Shown here: positions 43,485 to 53,770 of the stretch, one piece after another
Position numbering within the stretch: position 1 is the stretch's first letter
Layout: every line of letters begins with the position of its first letter
NCBI RefSeq assembly: GCF_020748465.1
Contig: NZ_JAHZMP010000004.1
Span: 1 to 64,000 of the forward strand
Reading direction: 5' to 3'
Length of the DNA: 64,000 nt
Source: Terrisporobacter mayombei
GTDB taxonomy: Bacteria; Bacillota; Clostridia; Peptostreptococcales; Peptostreptococcaceae
Position numbers and translations under genes: made by a program
The notes under the pieces: generated by a model
Seen by the model: the letters and a program-made list of their open reading frames with translations, nothing else
Databases searched by the model: none
What the model was told of the DNA's origin: nothing

Positions 43485-45365
43485 TTACTCTTGAATACTT
43501 TTCATTTTAAACATCATAAAAGATTTTGGTCCAATATCTACCACAAATTTTCCATTTTCTTTTTCTAAAGTAACTCCATAGTCACCAGGAGTATATTTTA
43601 TTCCTATTTCATCTAATAAATCATACTCAAAATCAAAATCTATATGCTTATAATTATCACTTCTATTTATAACTATTAAGCAATTATCTTCCTCATTTTC
43701 ACGAAGAAATCTTTCGTAAGCAAAAACATCATTGTCACTAGTATAAATAAAATTAGTCTCGCCATTTAATAAAGGCTTAACTCTATGTCTAGTTTGAATA
43801 GAGTTTCTATAAAAATCTATCATCTCACTATCTTCATTTTTCCAAGGATAAGTTCTTCTGTTGTCTGGATCTTTATCTCCTTCAAGACCTGCTTCATCGC
43901 CATAGTAAATGTATGGTACTCCTTCAAAAGTCATCTGCGCTAATACTGCAAGTTTAACCATCTCTTTATCATTATTAAGCTCTGTTTTAACCCTTCTTAC
44001 ATCATGAGTCCCTAATAAATTCAGGTTTGATTTGAATGCCTCTGGTGGATAGTTTTCTTTCATTTCCATATACAAATCATTAAGTTCATATGAAGCTATT
44101 TCTCCTTTTAAAAAAGATAGCATTCCCTTTCTAAACGGATATCCCATGGCTGAATCCAACTGTTTCCCCAAAAGATACTTTCTACGTTGTCCATAACTTA
44201 TTTTATTAGAGGCATCTTCCCATACTTCTCCAATTAAAACAGAATCGGTTTCGGAATTTTTTAACTCCTTTTTAAATTCCGTTACAAACTCATCAGGTAG
44301 TTCATCCACTACATCTAGTCTCCATCCTTTGACTCCCATTTTCGTCCATTTATTCAAGACACTTTCTTCATCTTTAATTATGTAGCCCATATATGAATGT
44401 TCTAACTCATCTACATTCGGCAAGTCTTTAATTCCCCACCAACATTTGTAACCAACCTTTGAATCGTCAAAAGCATACCAACTTCTATATGGAGAATCCA
44501 CATTATCATAGGCACCTTTACTATGATAGTTGTTAAACTTATTAAAATAAATACTATCCGCTCCTGTATGACTAAATACACCATCAAGTATTATAGATAT
44601 TTCCTTTGCATTGGCTTTTTCTATTAATTCTTCAAATATATCCTCATCACCAAACATAGGGTCAATCTTTTTATAATCTCCTGTATTGTATTTATGATTA
44701 CTAGATGATTCAAAAACTGGACTTAGATATATAATACTTATTCCAAGTTTCTTAAGGTATCTCAATTTGTTAATAATTCCCTTAAGGTTACCACCATAAA
44801 AATCCCATCTTATTATGTCTCCATTCTCGTCTTTTATATACATAGGATCATCTTCCCAGTTAGCATATATAAAGCTATTTTTCTTTGGATTACTTGGCTT
44901 ACCAGTTTTATTACCATTATTAAATCTATCTACGAATATATGATATAAAACACCTTCTTTAAACCAAGCTGGAACTTCACTTTCTTCATAAACGGTTAAT
45001 TGATATTTAATTAGATTATCAAAATCATATTCACAAGATTCACCATTTTGTTTAACTTTTCCATAAAATATCTTTTGATTATATCCATTTCGCATGACTT
45101 CTACTTCAAAATAATAATAATATACTGCTGGAACTAATAATGGCTCTATTTTACATTCATATATATTTTCTTCTTTTCTTACTAATGGAATTCGTCTTAT
45201 TTCTTTACTATTTAAATTTTCATCTTCTTTTGTTATTACTAAACAAATACTGTATACTTCTTCATTAGTATTAACCCTAATATCAGCTCCTTGGTTAACA
45301 TCTAAGGCTCCAAAAGGAGCCTTAAAATATTCATTCCAGGAGTTAAATGATATTGTTCTGCACAT
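43485..45365 (-). CDS. GH13 alpha-amylase/neopullulanase-type glucanohydrolase
   Basis: About 626 residues, no signal peptide. An N-terminal beta domain (1-125) precedes the GH13 barrel with its four regions: DGVFSHTG, GWRLDVVDELP (nucleophile Asp), LIGEVWED (acid/base Glu) and LLGTHDVRR. It would cut alpha-1,4 and possibly alpha-1,6 bonds of glycogen or maltodextrins in the cytoplasm, fitting its place at the end of the glg operon. It overlaps the end of glgP. Start codons at 45374 (GTG), 45371 and 45365 compete; the last has the best spacing to AAAGGG. Confidence 0.9.
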   Translation of the reverse strand: MCRTISFNSWNEYFKAPFGALDVNQGADIRVNTNEEVYSICLVITKEDENLNSKEIRRIPLVRKEENIYECKIEPLLVPAVYYYYFEVEVMRNGYNQKIFYGKVKQNGESCEYDFDNLIKYQLTVYEESEVPAWFKEGVLYHIFVDRFNNGNKTGKPSNPKKNSFIYANWEDDPMYIKDENGDIIRWDFYGGNLKGIINKLRYLKKLGISIIYLSPVFESSSNHKYNTGDYKKIDPMFGDEDIFEELIEKANAKEISIILDGVFSHTGADSIYFNKFNNYHSKGAYDNVDSPYRSWYAFDDSKVGYKCWWGIKDLPNVDELEHSYMGYIIKDEESVLNKWTKMGVKGWRLDVVDELPDEFVTEFKKELKNSETDSVLIGEVWEDASNKISYGQRRKYLLGKQLDSAMGYPFRKGMLSFLKGEIASYELNDLYMEMKENYPPEAFKSNLNLLGTHDVRRVKTELNNDKEMVKLAVLAQMTFEGVPYIYYGDEAGLEGDKDPDNRRTYPWKNEDSEMIDFYRNSIQTRHRVKPLLNGETNFIYTSDNDVFAYERFLRENEEDNCLIVINRSDNYKHIDFDFEYDLLDEIGIKYTPGDYGVTLEKENGKFVVDIGPKSFMMFKMKSIQE

Positions 45366-47799
45366 CCTCATCACACCCTTTAAACCAAATATCCTCTATA
45401 TATTCATTTATAGTTCTATCACTAGAGAAAATTCCAGAGTTTGCAATATTTATAAGAGACATCTTATTCCACTTAATTTTATCCTTATAAAGATTACTTA
45501 TTCTTTGTTGTGCATCAGCATATTCATCAATATCTCTAAGAACAAAATATTCATCATTATAAGTTATTAATGCATCATAGATTTCCCTACCTTCTTTTCC
45601 AAGACCAGGTATAAACCCATTAACTAAATCATCAACAACTCGTTTTAGCAACTTATTAGAATGATATAAGTCTTTAGATGAATATCCACCATATTTGTTA
45701 TAATCTAATACCTGCTTAGCACTAAGTCCAAATAAAAACATATTTTCTTTTCCTACTTGTTGATATATTTCTACATTAGCCCCATCTAGTGTTGCCAGTG
45801 TTAATGCCCCATTCATCATAAACTTCATATTACTAGTTCCCGATGCTTCCTTTGTAGTCGTTGAAATTTGTTCACTTACATTTGCTGCTGGTATAATTTT
45901 TTCTGCTAGTGATACCCCATAGTTTTCTATAAATACAACTTTGATTTTGCCTTTTACTCTAGGATCATTGTTTACTAAATTAGCAACGCAATTTATTAGT
46001 TTTATTATACATTTTGCTAAATAATATCCTGGTGCTGCCTTGGCTCCAAATATAAAAGTTCGTGGTTGAATATCTAATTCAAGATCCACATTATCCAATA
46101 TTTCATGATACAAGCAAAGTACATGTAAAATATTCATAAGTTGTCTTTTATAAGCATGAAGTCTTTTTACTTGTACATCAAATATGGAGTTAGGGTCTAT
46201 CGTTATGTTATTATTTTCTTTTATATAATTAGCAAGTTTTACCTTATTATTAAATTTTATCTCTTCTAATCTATTCAATACATTTTCATCATCCACAAAT
46301 TTTTCTAATTCCTTCAAATGAGATGTATCTTTTATCCACTTATTTCCAATTAATTTTGTTATTAAATTCGCTAGTTCAGGATTGGAACTTATAAGCCATC
46401 TTCTGTGAGCGATGCCGTTTGTCTTATTATTAAATTTATATGATTCTTCTTCATAAAAATCATTTAGGACTTCTTCTTTTAGCAATTTAGTATGAAGTTG
46501 TGCTACTCCATTTATACTATAGCTTGATACTATGCATAAATTAGCCATTCTAATTTCACCATCATACATAATAGCCATTCTTTTAACTTTCTCTTCACTA
46601 TAGCCTTTTTTTCTTAAATCATTAACATATCTTTTATTGATTTCTTCAATTATCATATACATTCTCGGTAGAAGTTTTTTCATAATATCTTCTGACCATC
46701 TTTCCATTGCCTCACATAATATTGTGTGGTTTGTATAAGACATTACTTTAATAGTTATGTTCCATGATTCATCCCAGGATAATCCTTCTTCATCTAATAA
46801 TATTCTCATCATTTCTGGTATACACAACGCTGGATGAGTATCATTTATATGAATAGCAATTTTATTAGGTAAATCTTGTGTTGTAATTTTATATCTTCTA
46901 CATTTTCTAAATATATCTTGAATTCCTGCGCTGACAAAGAAATATTCTTGTTTTAGTCTTAATAGTTGCCCTGCATAGTTTGAATCATTTGGATATAAAG
47001 TTTGAGAAATTTCTTCTGCATAATATTTATATTTTAGTGCATCTTCATAACTAGCAGCTTGATTTTTAGCATATGAAGATGATTTTCCAAAATCTCTTGT
47101 TGGTATCTCACTTTTCCATATTCTAAGCGTGTTTATACATTCATTTCCATAACCAATTATAGGTATGTCATAAGGCATTGCCATTACTGGAATATAATCT
47201 TTATGAGTAACTTTAAGATTATCTTCATCATCTTTCTCCATATTAATTTTTCCTTCATATTTTACTAATAATGCCCTATTAGGTCTAACTGTTTCCCAAG
47301 AATAAGAACTATTTATAAGCCAGTTATCTGGGACTTCTACTTGAGAATTGTTTACAAACTTCTGCTCAAACAATCCGTATTTATATCTTATTCCATATCC
47401 GTGTCCACTTATTCCCACAGAAGCCATGGAATCAAGAAAACAAGCTGCTAATCTTCCCAACCCTCCATTTCCTAATGCTGGATCTGGTTCTGATTCAACT
47501 ATCTCATCTAAGTCTATTCCCAATTCATTTAAACCTTGCCTTATAGTATCTTCAAACCCAAGATTTAATAAATTTGATTTTAATTGTCTTCCTAATAAAA
47601 ATTCTATGGAAAAATAAAATACTGCCTTTTCTTGATATATCCTACTGCCTTCCCAGTCTTTTGAAATCATATCTTTTATAACATAACACAGCACATTAAA
47701 AAGTTCTTCGTTACTTGCTTCTTCAAGGGTTTGAGCGTATAAGTTGTTCATTTTTCTTCTGAAATGTTCTTTAAATCGCTTTTTATTTATTGTAATCAT
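45343..47799 (-). CDS. glgP: Glycogen phosphorylase
   Basis: 818 residues, the standard length. The PLP lysine lies in EASGTSNMKFMMNGAL, and the N-terminal ALGNGGLGRLAACFLDSMAS and the VKRLHAYKRQLMN segment are family signatures. It releases glucose-1-phosphate from non-reducing ends. TTG at 47802 precedes the chosen ATG, with AAGGGGCGATTTG as ribosome site. Ten bases separate it from glgA and it overlaps the amylase gene by about 23 bases. Confidence 0.97.
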   Translation of the reverse strand: MITINKKRFKEHFRRKMNNLYAQTLEEASNEELFNVLCYVIKDMISKDWEGSRIYQEKAVFYFSIEFLLGRQLKSNLLNLGFEDTIRQGLNELGIDLDEIVESEPDPALGNGGLGRLAACFLDSMASVGISGHGYGIRYKYGLFEQKFVNNSQVEVPDNWLINSSYSWETVRPNRALLVKYEGKINMEKDDEDNLKVTHKDYIPVMAMPYDIPIIGYGNECINTLRIWKSEIPTRDFGKSSSYAKNQAASYEDALKYKYYAEEISQTLYPNDSNYAGQLLRLKQEYFFVSAGIQDIFRKCRRYKITTQDLPNKIAIHINDTHPALCIPEMMRILLDEEGLSWDESWNITIKVMSYTNHTILCEAMERWSEDIMKKLLPRMYMIIEEINKRYVNDLRKKGYSEEKVKRMAIMYDGEIRMANLCIVSSYSINGVAQLHTKLLKEEVLNDFYEEESYKFNNKTNGIAHRRWLISSNPELANLITKLIGNKWIKDTSHLKELEKFVDDENVLNRLEEIKFNNKVKLANYIKENNNITIDPNSIFDVQVKRLHAYKRQLMNILHVLCLYHEILDNVDLELDIQPRTFIFGAKAAPGYYLAKCIIKLINCVANLVNNDPRVKGKIKVVFIENYGVSLAEKIIPAANVSEQISTTTKEASGTSNMKFMMNGALTLATLDGANVEIYQQVGKENMFLFGLSAKQVLDYNKYGGYSSKDLYHSNKLLKRVVDDLVNGFIPGLGKEGREIYDALITYNDEYFVLRDIDEYADAQQRISNLYKDKIKWNKMSLINIANSGIFSSDRTINEYIEDIWFKGCDEDVQNNII

Positions 47800-47811
47800 C
47801 AAATCGCCCCT

Positions 47812-49251
47812 TTAGCTTATTAATTCATTAAATATTCTCATATAGTCTTGAGCTGATTTCTTCCAACTATTATCTGTATTCATTGCATTTATAATTAGAT
47901 TATTCCAAATACTTTTATCTTGATACAATGTAATTGCTTTTTGAAGAGTAAAAAACATTTCGTGAGCATTGTAGTTATTAAAACTAAATCCGTTTCCTTC
48001 TCCTGTGTATTGATTATAAGGAGTTACAGTATCTTTAAGTCCGCCAGTTTCTCTTACTATTGGAATTGCTCCATATCTCATGGCAAGCATTTGACCTATT
48101 CCACAAGGCTCATATAAAGATGGCATTAAGAAAATATCACATGCTGCATAAATTTGTTGTGCAAAAGCACTATCAAAAGTAATTCTTGCTGATAATTTAT
48201 TACTGAAATTTGAATTGTAATAATTAAACATAGACTGATATTGATGTTCACCTGTTCCAAGCACAACCATTTGTAAATTTTCTCTCATAATTTCAGGCAT
48301 CATATAATTAATTAAATCCAAACCTTTCTGTGAAGTTAATCTAGACACTATACCTACTAAAGGAATATTAGCATCAGCTTCTAATCCTAGAATTTCTTGC
48401 AACTTTATCTTATTTTGTAGTTTTTTATGTATACAACTAACATCAAATTTTTCAAATATGGCCTTATCTGTAGCTGGGTCATTTAAGTCGTAATCTATGC
48501 CATTTAAAATACCTTCTAATTTATAAGAGTTTGATTTTAAAAGGCCCTCTAGTCCTTCTCCATAAAAAGGTGTCTGTATTTCTTCTACATAAGTTTTACT
48601 TACAGTTGTGACTTTATCGGCAAATACGATTCCAGCCTTCATAAAATTAACTTTTCCGTAAAACTCTATATCCCCATTATTAAAATAATCATAAGATATA
48701 TCAAAAACATTTCCCAGCATATCTTTATTAAATATTCCTTGATACTGTAAATTGTGTATAGTATAAACAGTTTTTATATTTTTATATTTCTTTAGATGCC
48801 CGTAATCTTCTTTAAGTAATAAAGGAATCATTCCTGTATGCCAATCATTTAAATTCATAACATCTGGATAAAAGTTCAATTTTTCCATGGATGATAATAC
48901 TGCATTACTAAAGAATGCAAATCTTTCTGGATCATCACCATGTCCATATATACTTGGTTCATCAGATCTCTTAAAATAAAATTCATTGTCTATAAAGTAA
49001 AATGTCACTCCATCCAACTCCATAGTTTCTATGCCACAATATTGATTTCTCCACCCTACTTTTACACTAAATTCTGCAACTGGTTTAAATTTATCTTTTA
49101 AATATGTTGGTATTGTAGAATACTTTGGCATTATAACTCTTACGTCAGCACCTTCCTTTTTTATAGCCTTAGGAAGTGCATAGGACACATCCCCTAATCC
49201 TCCTGTTTTTACAAATGGCCAGCATTCTGACGTCACATAAAGTATCTTCAT
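47812..49251 (-). CDS. glgA: Glycogen synthase
   Basis: 479 residues of GT5 type: the ADP-glucose-binding KTGGLGDVSYALPKAI at 15-30, VTTVSKTYVEEI in the middle and the C-terminal PSLYEPCGIGQMLAMRYGAI with its catalytic Glu. It extends alpha-1,4 chains from ADP-glucose made by GlgC/GlgD. AAGGGGGAAAATGA precedes the ATG, 21 bases behind glgD. Confidence 0.97.
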   Translation of the reverse strand: MKILYVTSECWPFVKTGGLGDVSYALPKAIKKEGADVRVIMPKYSTIPTYLKDKFKPVAEFSVKVGWRNQYCGIETMELDGVTFYFIDNEFYFKRSDEPSIYGHGDDPERFAFFSNAVLSSMEKLNFYPDVMNLNDWHTGMIPLLLKEDYGHLKKYKNIKTVYTIHNLQYQGIFNKDMLGNVFDISYDYFNNGDIEFYGKVNFMKAGIVFADKVTTVSKTYVEEIQTPFYGEGLEGLLKSNSYKLEGILNGIDYDLNDPATDKAIFEKFDVSCIHKKLQNKIKLQEILGLEADANIPLVGIVSRLTSQKGLDLINYMMPEIMRENLQMVVLGTGEHQYQSMFNYYNSNFSNKLSARITFDSAFAQQIYAACDIFLMPSLYEPCGIGQMLAMRYGAIPIVRETGGLKDTVTPYNQYTGEGNGFSFNNYNAHEMFFTLQKAITLYQDKSIWNNLIINAMNTDNSWKKSAQDYMRIFNELIS

Positions 49252-49272
49252 TCATTTTCCCCCTTTTTACTG

Positions 49273-50403
49273 CTAAAGCTTCTGATTCTTTTCTATGACC
49301 ATAGGGTAGTCCTTATCTCCTTTTAATTCTTTTCCCTTTGAGATGATAATATTTTTATCAAATATAACATTTTCTAAAACTACTCCTGGCTCTATTTTGC
49401 AATTTTGCATTATTACACAGTTTCTTAGTATTGCTCCTCTTCCTACTTCAACTTTTCTAAATAATGTACAGTTTTCAACAGTTCCATCAATTTTACAGCC
49501 TGTAGCCACAAAGGAATTTTTTACTTCAGCATTTTTCATATATATGGTTGGTGCTTGACTTTTATCCTTAGTAAATATTTTTCTTTCTAAGTTGAATAAT
49601 TCTGATGATACATCCTTTTTTAATATTTCTTTGCTTGCCTCAGCATAACTTTGAATCGAATTTATACACTTCAAATAATTTTCAAATTCGAATCCCCCAA
49701 CTTGTATATTCGAAATTTCTCTTTTAATATAGTCTTCAAAATATGAGTGCGTTCCTAAACTTGCTATTTTATATATACATTTAATAAAATCTGTTCTTTT
49801 CATAATATAAGTTTCCATAGATATATTGGCGCTAGGAAAAGCTCCTATATTTCCACCTATGTTTAAAACTCTATCATTACTATCCATATTTAATGTCCTA
49901 CAGCCTAAAAAATCCTCATCTGCATTTGTTACATGTTTATATATAACAGTAATATCATTTTTTGATTGTTTATGATATTTAAGCGCTTCTTTATAATCCA
50001 TACTACATAACATATATCCTGGTGCAATAAGTATATACTCTTCTTTACTTCTTTCTATATAATCTATATTTGCTAATATAGAGTACACATCTCCGGTTCT
50101 AAAACCATAATTATTGTTATGCTTTGTATTTTCTGGGCTAAAAATATAAAGCCCGCCTTTCTTTCTGCTTAAATCCCAGTCCTTACCACTCCCCAAGTGG
50201 TCTGTTAAGGATCTGTATTTTTCTTTAGCATAAATTCCAACATTAGTAATATCTGAATTTACCATGTTAGACAAAACAAAATCTATAATTCTATATCTAC
50301 CTGCAATTGGAGTAGATGCTAATGGCCTTGCATAATTTAATATATTTATATTTGGATTGCCTTTTTTATCAAGATTAATTAATCCCATACATTGATTTTT
50401 CAT
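49273..50403 (-). CDS. glgD: Glucose-1-phosphate adenylyltransferase, GlgD subunit
   Basis: 376 residues with the nucleotidyltransferase fold ([18 protein letters not shown]) and a C-terminal left-handed beta helix (ILRNCVIMQNCKIEPGVVLENV). The N-terminal AGGxGxRL loop of active GlgC is replaced by LINLDKKGNP, so this is the non-catalytic, regulatory partner found in Firmicutes. It lies 16 bases behind glgC. Confidence 0.95.
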   Translation of the reverse strand: MKNQCMGLINLDKKGNPNINILNYARPLASTPIAGRYRIIDFVLSNMVNSDITNVGIYAKEKYRSLTDHLGSGKDWDLSRKKGGLYIFSPENTKHNNNYGFRTGDVYSILANIDYIERSKEEYILIAPGYMLCSMDYKEALKYHKQSKNDITVIYKHVTNADEDFLGCRTLNMDSNDRVLNIGGNIGAFPSANISMETYIMKRTDFIKCIYKIASLGTHSYFEDYIKREISNIQVGGFEFENYLKCINSIQSYAEASKEILKKDVSSELFNLERKIFTKDKSQAPTIYMKNAEVKNSFVATGCKIDGTVENCTLFRKVEVGRGAILRNCVIMQNCKIEPGVVLENVIFDKNIIISKGKELKGDKDYPMVIEKNQKL

Positions 50404-50418
50404 AATATTCTCCCCCTT

Positions 50419-51567
50419 TTAAGCTTCAACCTTTTCATTAGCACTAACTACTTCATACTCTGATACAATACTTATTTCATTTGCATCACTTTTTATCACT
50501 GCGTTGTCATTAATTACTGCACCTTCTGCTATCATTGCTTTTTCAATTATTACATTTTTTCCTATAGTAACATTTGGCATTATTACAGAATTTTTAATTA
50601 TGCTTCCTTCCCCAATTTCAACCTTATGTGATAAAACTGTATTCTCGATTGTTCCTAATACGGAGCAACCATCTGCTATTAAAGCTTCTTTTACACTGGC
50701 ATTTTCACCAATGTATTGTGGTGGAAGACCCATAGTATTGGTATATATTGTCCAGTTTGAATTGCTTAAATCTATAGCTTCTGGAGTATTAATTAAGTCC
50801 ATATTTGCTTCCCATAAACTTTGTATAGTACCTACATCTCTCCAATATCCTTCAAAAGGATATGCATACATTTCTTGATTATCTTTTAGCATAGTTGGAA
50901 TTACATCTTTTCCAAAATCATCAAAACATTCTTTAGTTTTTCTAGCTCGTAAAAAATATTCTTTTAGTTTTTTCCAATTGAATATATATACGCCCATAGA
51001 TGCTAAATTACTTTTTGGATTTTTAGGTTTTTCTTCAAATTCATATATTTTTTTATCATCGTCTGCATTCATTATTCCAAATCTACTTGCCTCATCCCAC
51101 GGAACTTCTATAACGGCTATTGTAGCTTCTGCTTTCTTTTCCTTATGGAACTCCAACATTTTGCTGTAATCCATTTTGTAAATATGATCACCCGATAAAA
51201 TTAATACATATTCTGGATCATAATCATCTATAAAGTTCATATTTTTATATATTGCATTAGCTGTACCATTAAACCAATGCCCTTCTTTTTCACTCATATA
51301 CGGTTGAAGTATATAAACTCCACCATTTATTCTATCTAAATCCCAATGACTTCCCATGCCAATATGTGAGTTTAATATTCTCGGTCTGTATTGTGTAAGC
51401 ACTCCAACTGTATCTATCCCCGAATTAGAACAATTACTTAAAACAAAATCTATAATTCTATACTTTCCCCCAAATGATACTGCTGGCTTAGCTATCCTCT
51501 TTGTAAAAACACCCAATCTTGATCCTTGCCCCCCAGCTAAAATCATTGCTAGCATCTCTTGTTTCAT
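50419..51567 (-). CDS. glgC: Glucose-1-phosphate adenylyltransferase, catalytic subunit
   Basis: 382 residues. The pyrophosphorylase loop [20 protein letters not shown] at 12-31, [12 protein letters not shown] with the metal-binding Asp, [10 protein letters not shown] and the beta-helix C-terminus are complete. It makes ADP-glucose, the committed step of glycogen synthesis, presumably as a complex with GlgD. AAGGGGGAATCTTA precedes the ATG. Confidence 0.97.
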   Translation of the reverse strand: MKQEMLAMILAGGQGSRLGVFTKRIAKPAVSFGGKYRIIDFVLSNCSNSGIDTVGVLTQYRPRILNSHIGMGSHWDLDRINGGVYILQPYMSEKEGHWFNGTANAIYKNMNFIDDYDPEYVLILSGDHIYKMDYSKMLEFHKEKKAEATIAVIEVPWDEASRFGIMNADDDKKIYEFEEKPKNPKSNLASMGVYIFNWKKLKEYFLRARKTKECFDDFGKDVIPTMLKDNQEMYAYPFEGYWRDVGTIQSLWEANMDLINTPEAIDLSNSNWTIYTNTMGLPPQYIGENASVKEALIADGCSVLGTIENTVLSHKVEIGEGSIIKNSVIMPNVTIGKNVIIEKAMIAEGAVINDNAVIKSDANEISIVSEYEVVSANEKVEA

Positions 51568-51608
51568 TAAGATTCCCCCTTTTCAAGTTCAATTAATCTA
51601 TTAATTTA

Positions 51609-53501
51609 TTAATTTATTTTAAGTTTTACAAAAGTAGCCCCTAATGGTGGTACTTTTATTTTTACATAATAAGGTTTATTATGCCATTTCTCATCAACTG
51701 CAAATAACTCAGCATTTTTCATAGTTTGATTCGATCCCCAGTATTTCTCATCATCGCTATTAAATACTTCTTCATATTTACCTAAATAAGGAACCCCCAC
51801 CTTGTAATCATAATAAACAACAGGTGTAAAGTTTAAAATAGCTATGATAAATTCTTTTTCATCTTTACCTTTTCTCATTAATGTAACTATACTTTTTTCT
51901 TCATTATGTGGATCAATAAAGTCAAACCCTTCATAAGAATTGTCAACCTCATATAAAGACTTTTCAGATATATAAAAATAATTTAAGTCCTTTACAAAAG
52001 CCTTTGTTTTAGCATGTTGCTCTCTGTCTAATAACTGCCACTCCAAGCCATAAGAATATCTCCATTCAAGCCCTTGACCAAATTCTCCACCCATAAACAA
52101 TAGTTTTTTGCCTGGATGTATCATGTAATAAGAGTATAATAATCTTAAACTAGCAAATTTTTGCCATTCATCCCCCGACATTTTATCCAACAATGATTTT
52201 TTACCATGAACAACTTCATCATGAGAAAGTGGTAAAATAAAGTTTTCTGAAAATGCATACATAAATGAAAAAGTTATTAAATTATGATGATGCTTTCTGT
52301 ATATAGGATCCATCTCCATATATTTTAAAGTATCATTCATCCATCCCATATTCCATTTATGGCTAAATCCTAATCCACCTAAATAAGTAGGTGAAGTTAC
52401 CATTGGCCATGACGTTGATTCTTCAGCTATAATTAATGGATTTTTTATATTTTCATATATAACTTCATTTAATCGTCTTAAAAAGTCTATTCCTTCTATA
52501 TTTTCTCTTCCTCCATATTGGTTCGGTCTCCAATCACCTATATCATAATCCAAATATAAAATAGAACTAACGGCATCTACTCTAATGCCATCCACATGAA
52601 ATTCTTTAAACCAATACATTACATTTGATATCAAAAAACTATTAACCTCAGGTTTTCCTAAATCAAAATGAACTGTTCCCCAGCCTAGATTTTCTGCCTT
52701 TAGAGGGTCTGCATATTCAAATTGTGGTGATCCATCAAATCTATATAAACCATGAATATCCTTGCAGAAGTGACTGTATGCAAAATCTAATATAATTCCT
52801 AAATTACTTTCATGACATTTATCTACAAAAGCTTTAAATTCATTAGGCTTACCATGTCTACTTGTAGTTGCATAATATCCTACTGTCTGATATCCCCAAC
52901 TCATATCTAAGGGGTGCTCTGTTATGGGCATTAATTCTATATGTGTATAGCCCATATCTTTTACATAATCAATCATTTCATATGATTCTTCAAAAGAGAA
53001 AAACTCTCCATCCCATTTTCTCTTCCAAGAACCAAGGTGAACCTCATATATATTCATAGGCTCATTATTAAGTGTCTTTTTATTCTTCTCTTCGAAATAT
53101 TTTTCATCTTTCCAATCATAATCTTTTCCTTCATACACTATTGATGCTGTTTCAGGTCTCAATTCAGAAAAAGTACCATATGGATCTGATTTTAATCTAC
53201 TTACATTATCACATCCAATTACATTGTATTTATAAATATCTCCCTCCTCTAAATCAGTAGTAAATATTGACCAAATACCACTGTTATACACATTTTCTAA
53301 AGGATGAGATGCTTCATTCCAATCATTGAAATCCCCTACTAAATATACAGATTTTGCATTAGGCGCCCATACAGCAAAGGAATTTCCAACTTTCCCTTTA
53401 TACTCCACTTTATGATTTCCAAGAAATTTATAGCTATCTAAAGAATTTCCAGAAGTAAAATTGTCTATTTTTTCTTTTGTAATTATGTCTAAATATTTAA
53501 T
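51609..53501 (-). CDS. glgB: 1,4-alpha-glucan branching enzyme, probable non-canonical ATT start
   Basis: CBM48 N-terminal domain (NSFAVWAPNAKSVYLVGDFN), then the GH13 barrel with DFAYSHF, GIRVDAVSSILY (nucleophile), IIAEEST and LSHDEVVHG. The first ATG/GTG/TTG is a GTG at 53408, but 31 codons upstream in the same frame encode DSYKFLGNHK and preceding helix-like sequence that belongs to the normal GlgB start. That upstream stretch contains no ATG, GTG or TTG before an in-frame TAG. The AGGGGGG ribosome site stands six bases before an ATT at 53501, giving about 630 residues. It makes alpha-1,6 branches and is first in the operon glgB-C-D-A-P-amylase. Confidence 0.85.
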   Translation of the reverse strand: MKYLDIITKEKIDNFTSGNSLDSYKFLGNHKVEYKGKVGNSFAVWAPNAKSVYLVGDFNDWNEASHPLENVYNSGIWSIFTTDLEEGDIYKYNVIGCDNVSRLKSDPYGTFSELRPETASIVYEGKDYDWKDEKYFEEKNKKTLNNEPMNIYEVHLGSWKRKWDGEFFSFEESYEMIDYVKDMGYTHIELMPITEHPLDMSWGYQTVGYYATTSRHGKPNEFKAFVDKCHESNLGIILDFAYSHFCKDIHGLYRFDGSPQFEYADPLKAENLGWGTVHFDLGKPEVNSFLISNVMYWFKEFHVDGIRVDAVSSILYLDYDIGDWRPNQYGGRENIEGIDFLRRLNEVIYENIKNPLIIAEESTSWPMVTSPTYLGGLGFSHKWNMGWMNDTLKYMEMDPIYRKHHHNLITFSFMYAFSENFILPLSHDEVVHGKKSLLDKMSGDEWQKFASLRLLYSYYMIHPGKKLLFMGGEFGQGLEWRYSYGLEWQLLDREQHAKTKAFVKDLNYFYISEKSLYEVDNSYEGFDFIDPHNEEKSIVTLMRKGKDEKEFIIAILNFTPVVYYDYKVGVPYLGKYEEVFNSDDEKYWGSNQTMKNAELFAVDEKWHNKPYYVKIKVPPLGATFVKLKIN

Positions 53502-53728
53502 TTTAATCCCCCCTAAATGCTAATATTTTGTGTATCTTATTATACTTATACTTCTATTAAAATATGAATCTCCCTTTTTTTATTACTGATTTAACAGATT
53601 ATTTACTTTAATTAATATAGATTATAATTCGTACTAGGCATAACAATTAAATTTTTTAAGATTAATTGTATATGGGTTTAGTAAAAATTTCCATATATAT
53701 TTTTTTAATTGTATAGTTTTTCAAATAA

Positions 53729-53764
53729 AAAATACTCTAAAGATGCGTATCTTTAGAGTATTTT
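53729..53764 (-). terminator. Terminator of the SPFH gene
   Basis: Sixteen-bp perfect stem (AAAATACTCTAAAGAT/ATCTTTAGAGTATTTT), four-base loop, T6 on the minus strand. Upstream, 53521-53728 is the AT-rich glg promoter region; a TATAAT-like box is present but no convincing -35. Confidence 0.9.
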
Positions 53765-53770
53765 AGTTAA

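Noticed and set aside
50504-50878. A 124-codon open frame antisense to glgC
   Set aside because: It is a shadow of the beta-helix repeats of glgC, with no ribosome site.
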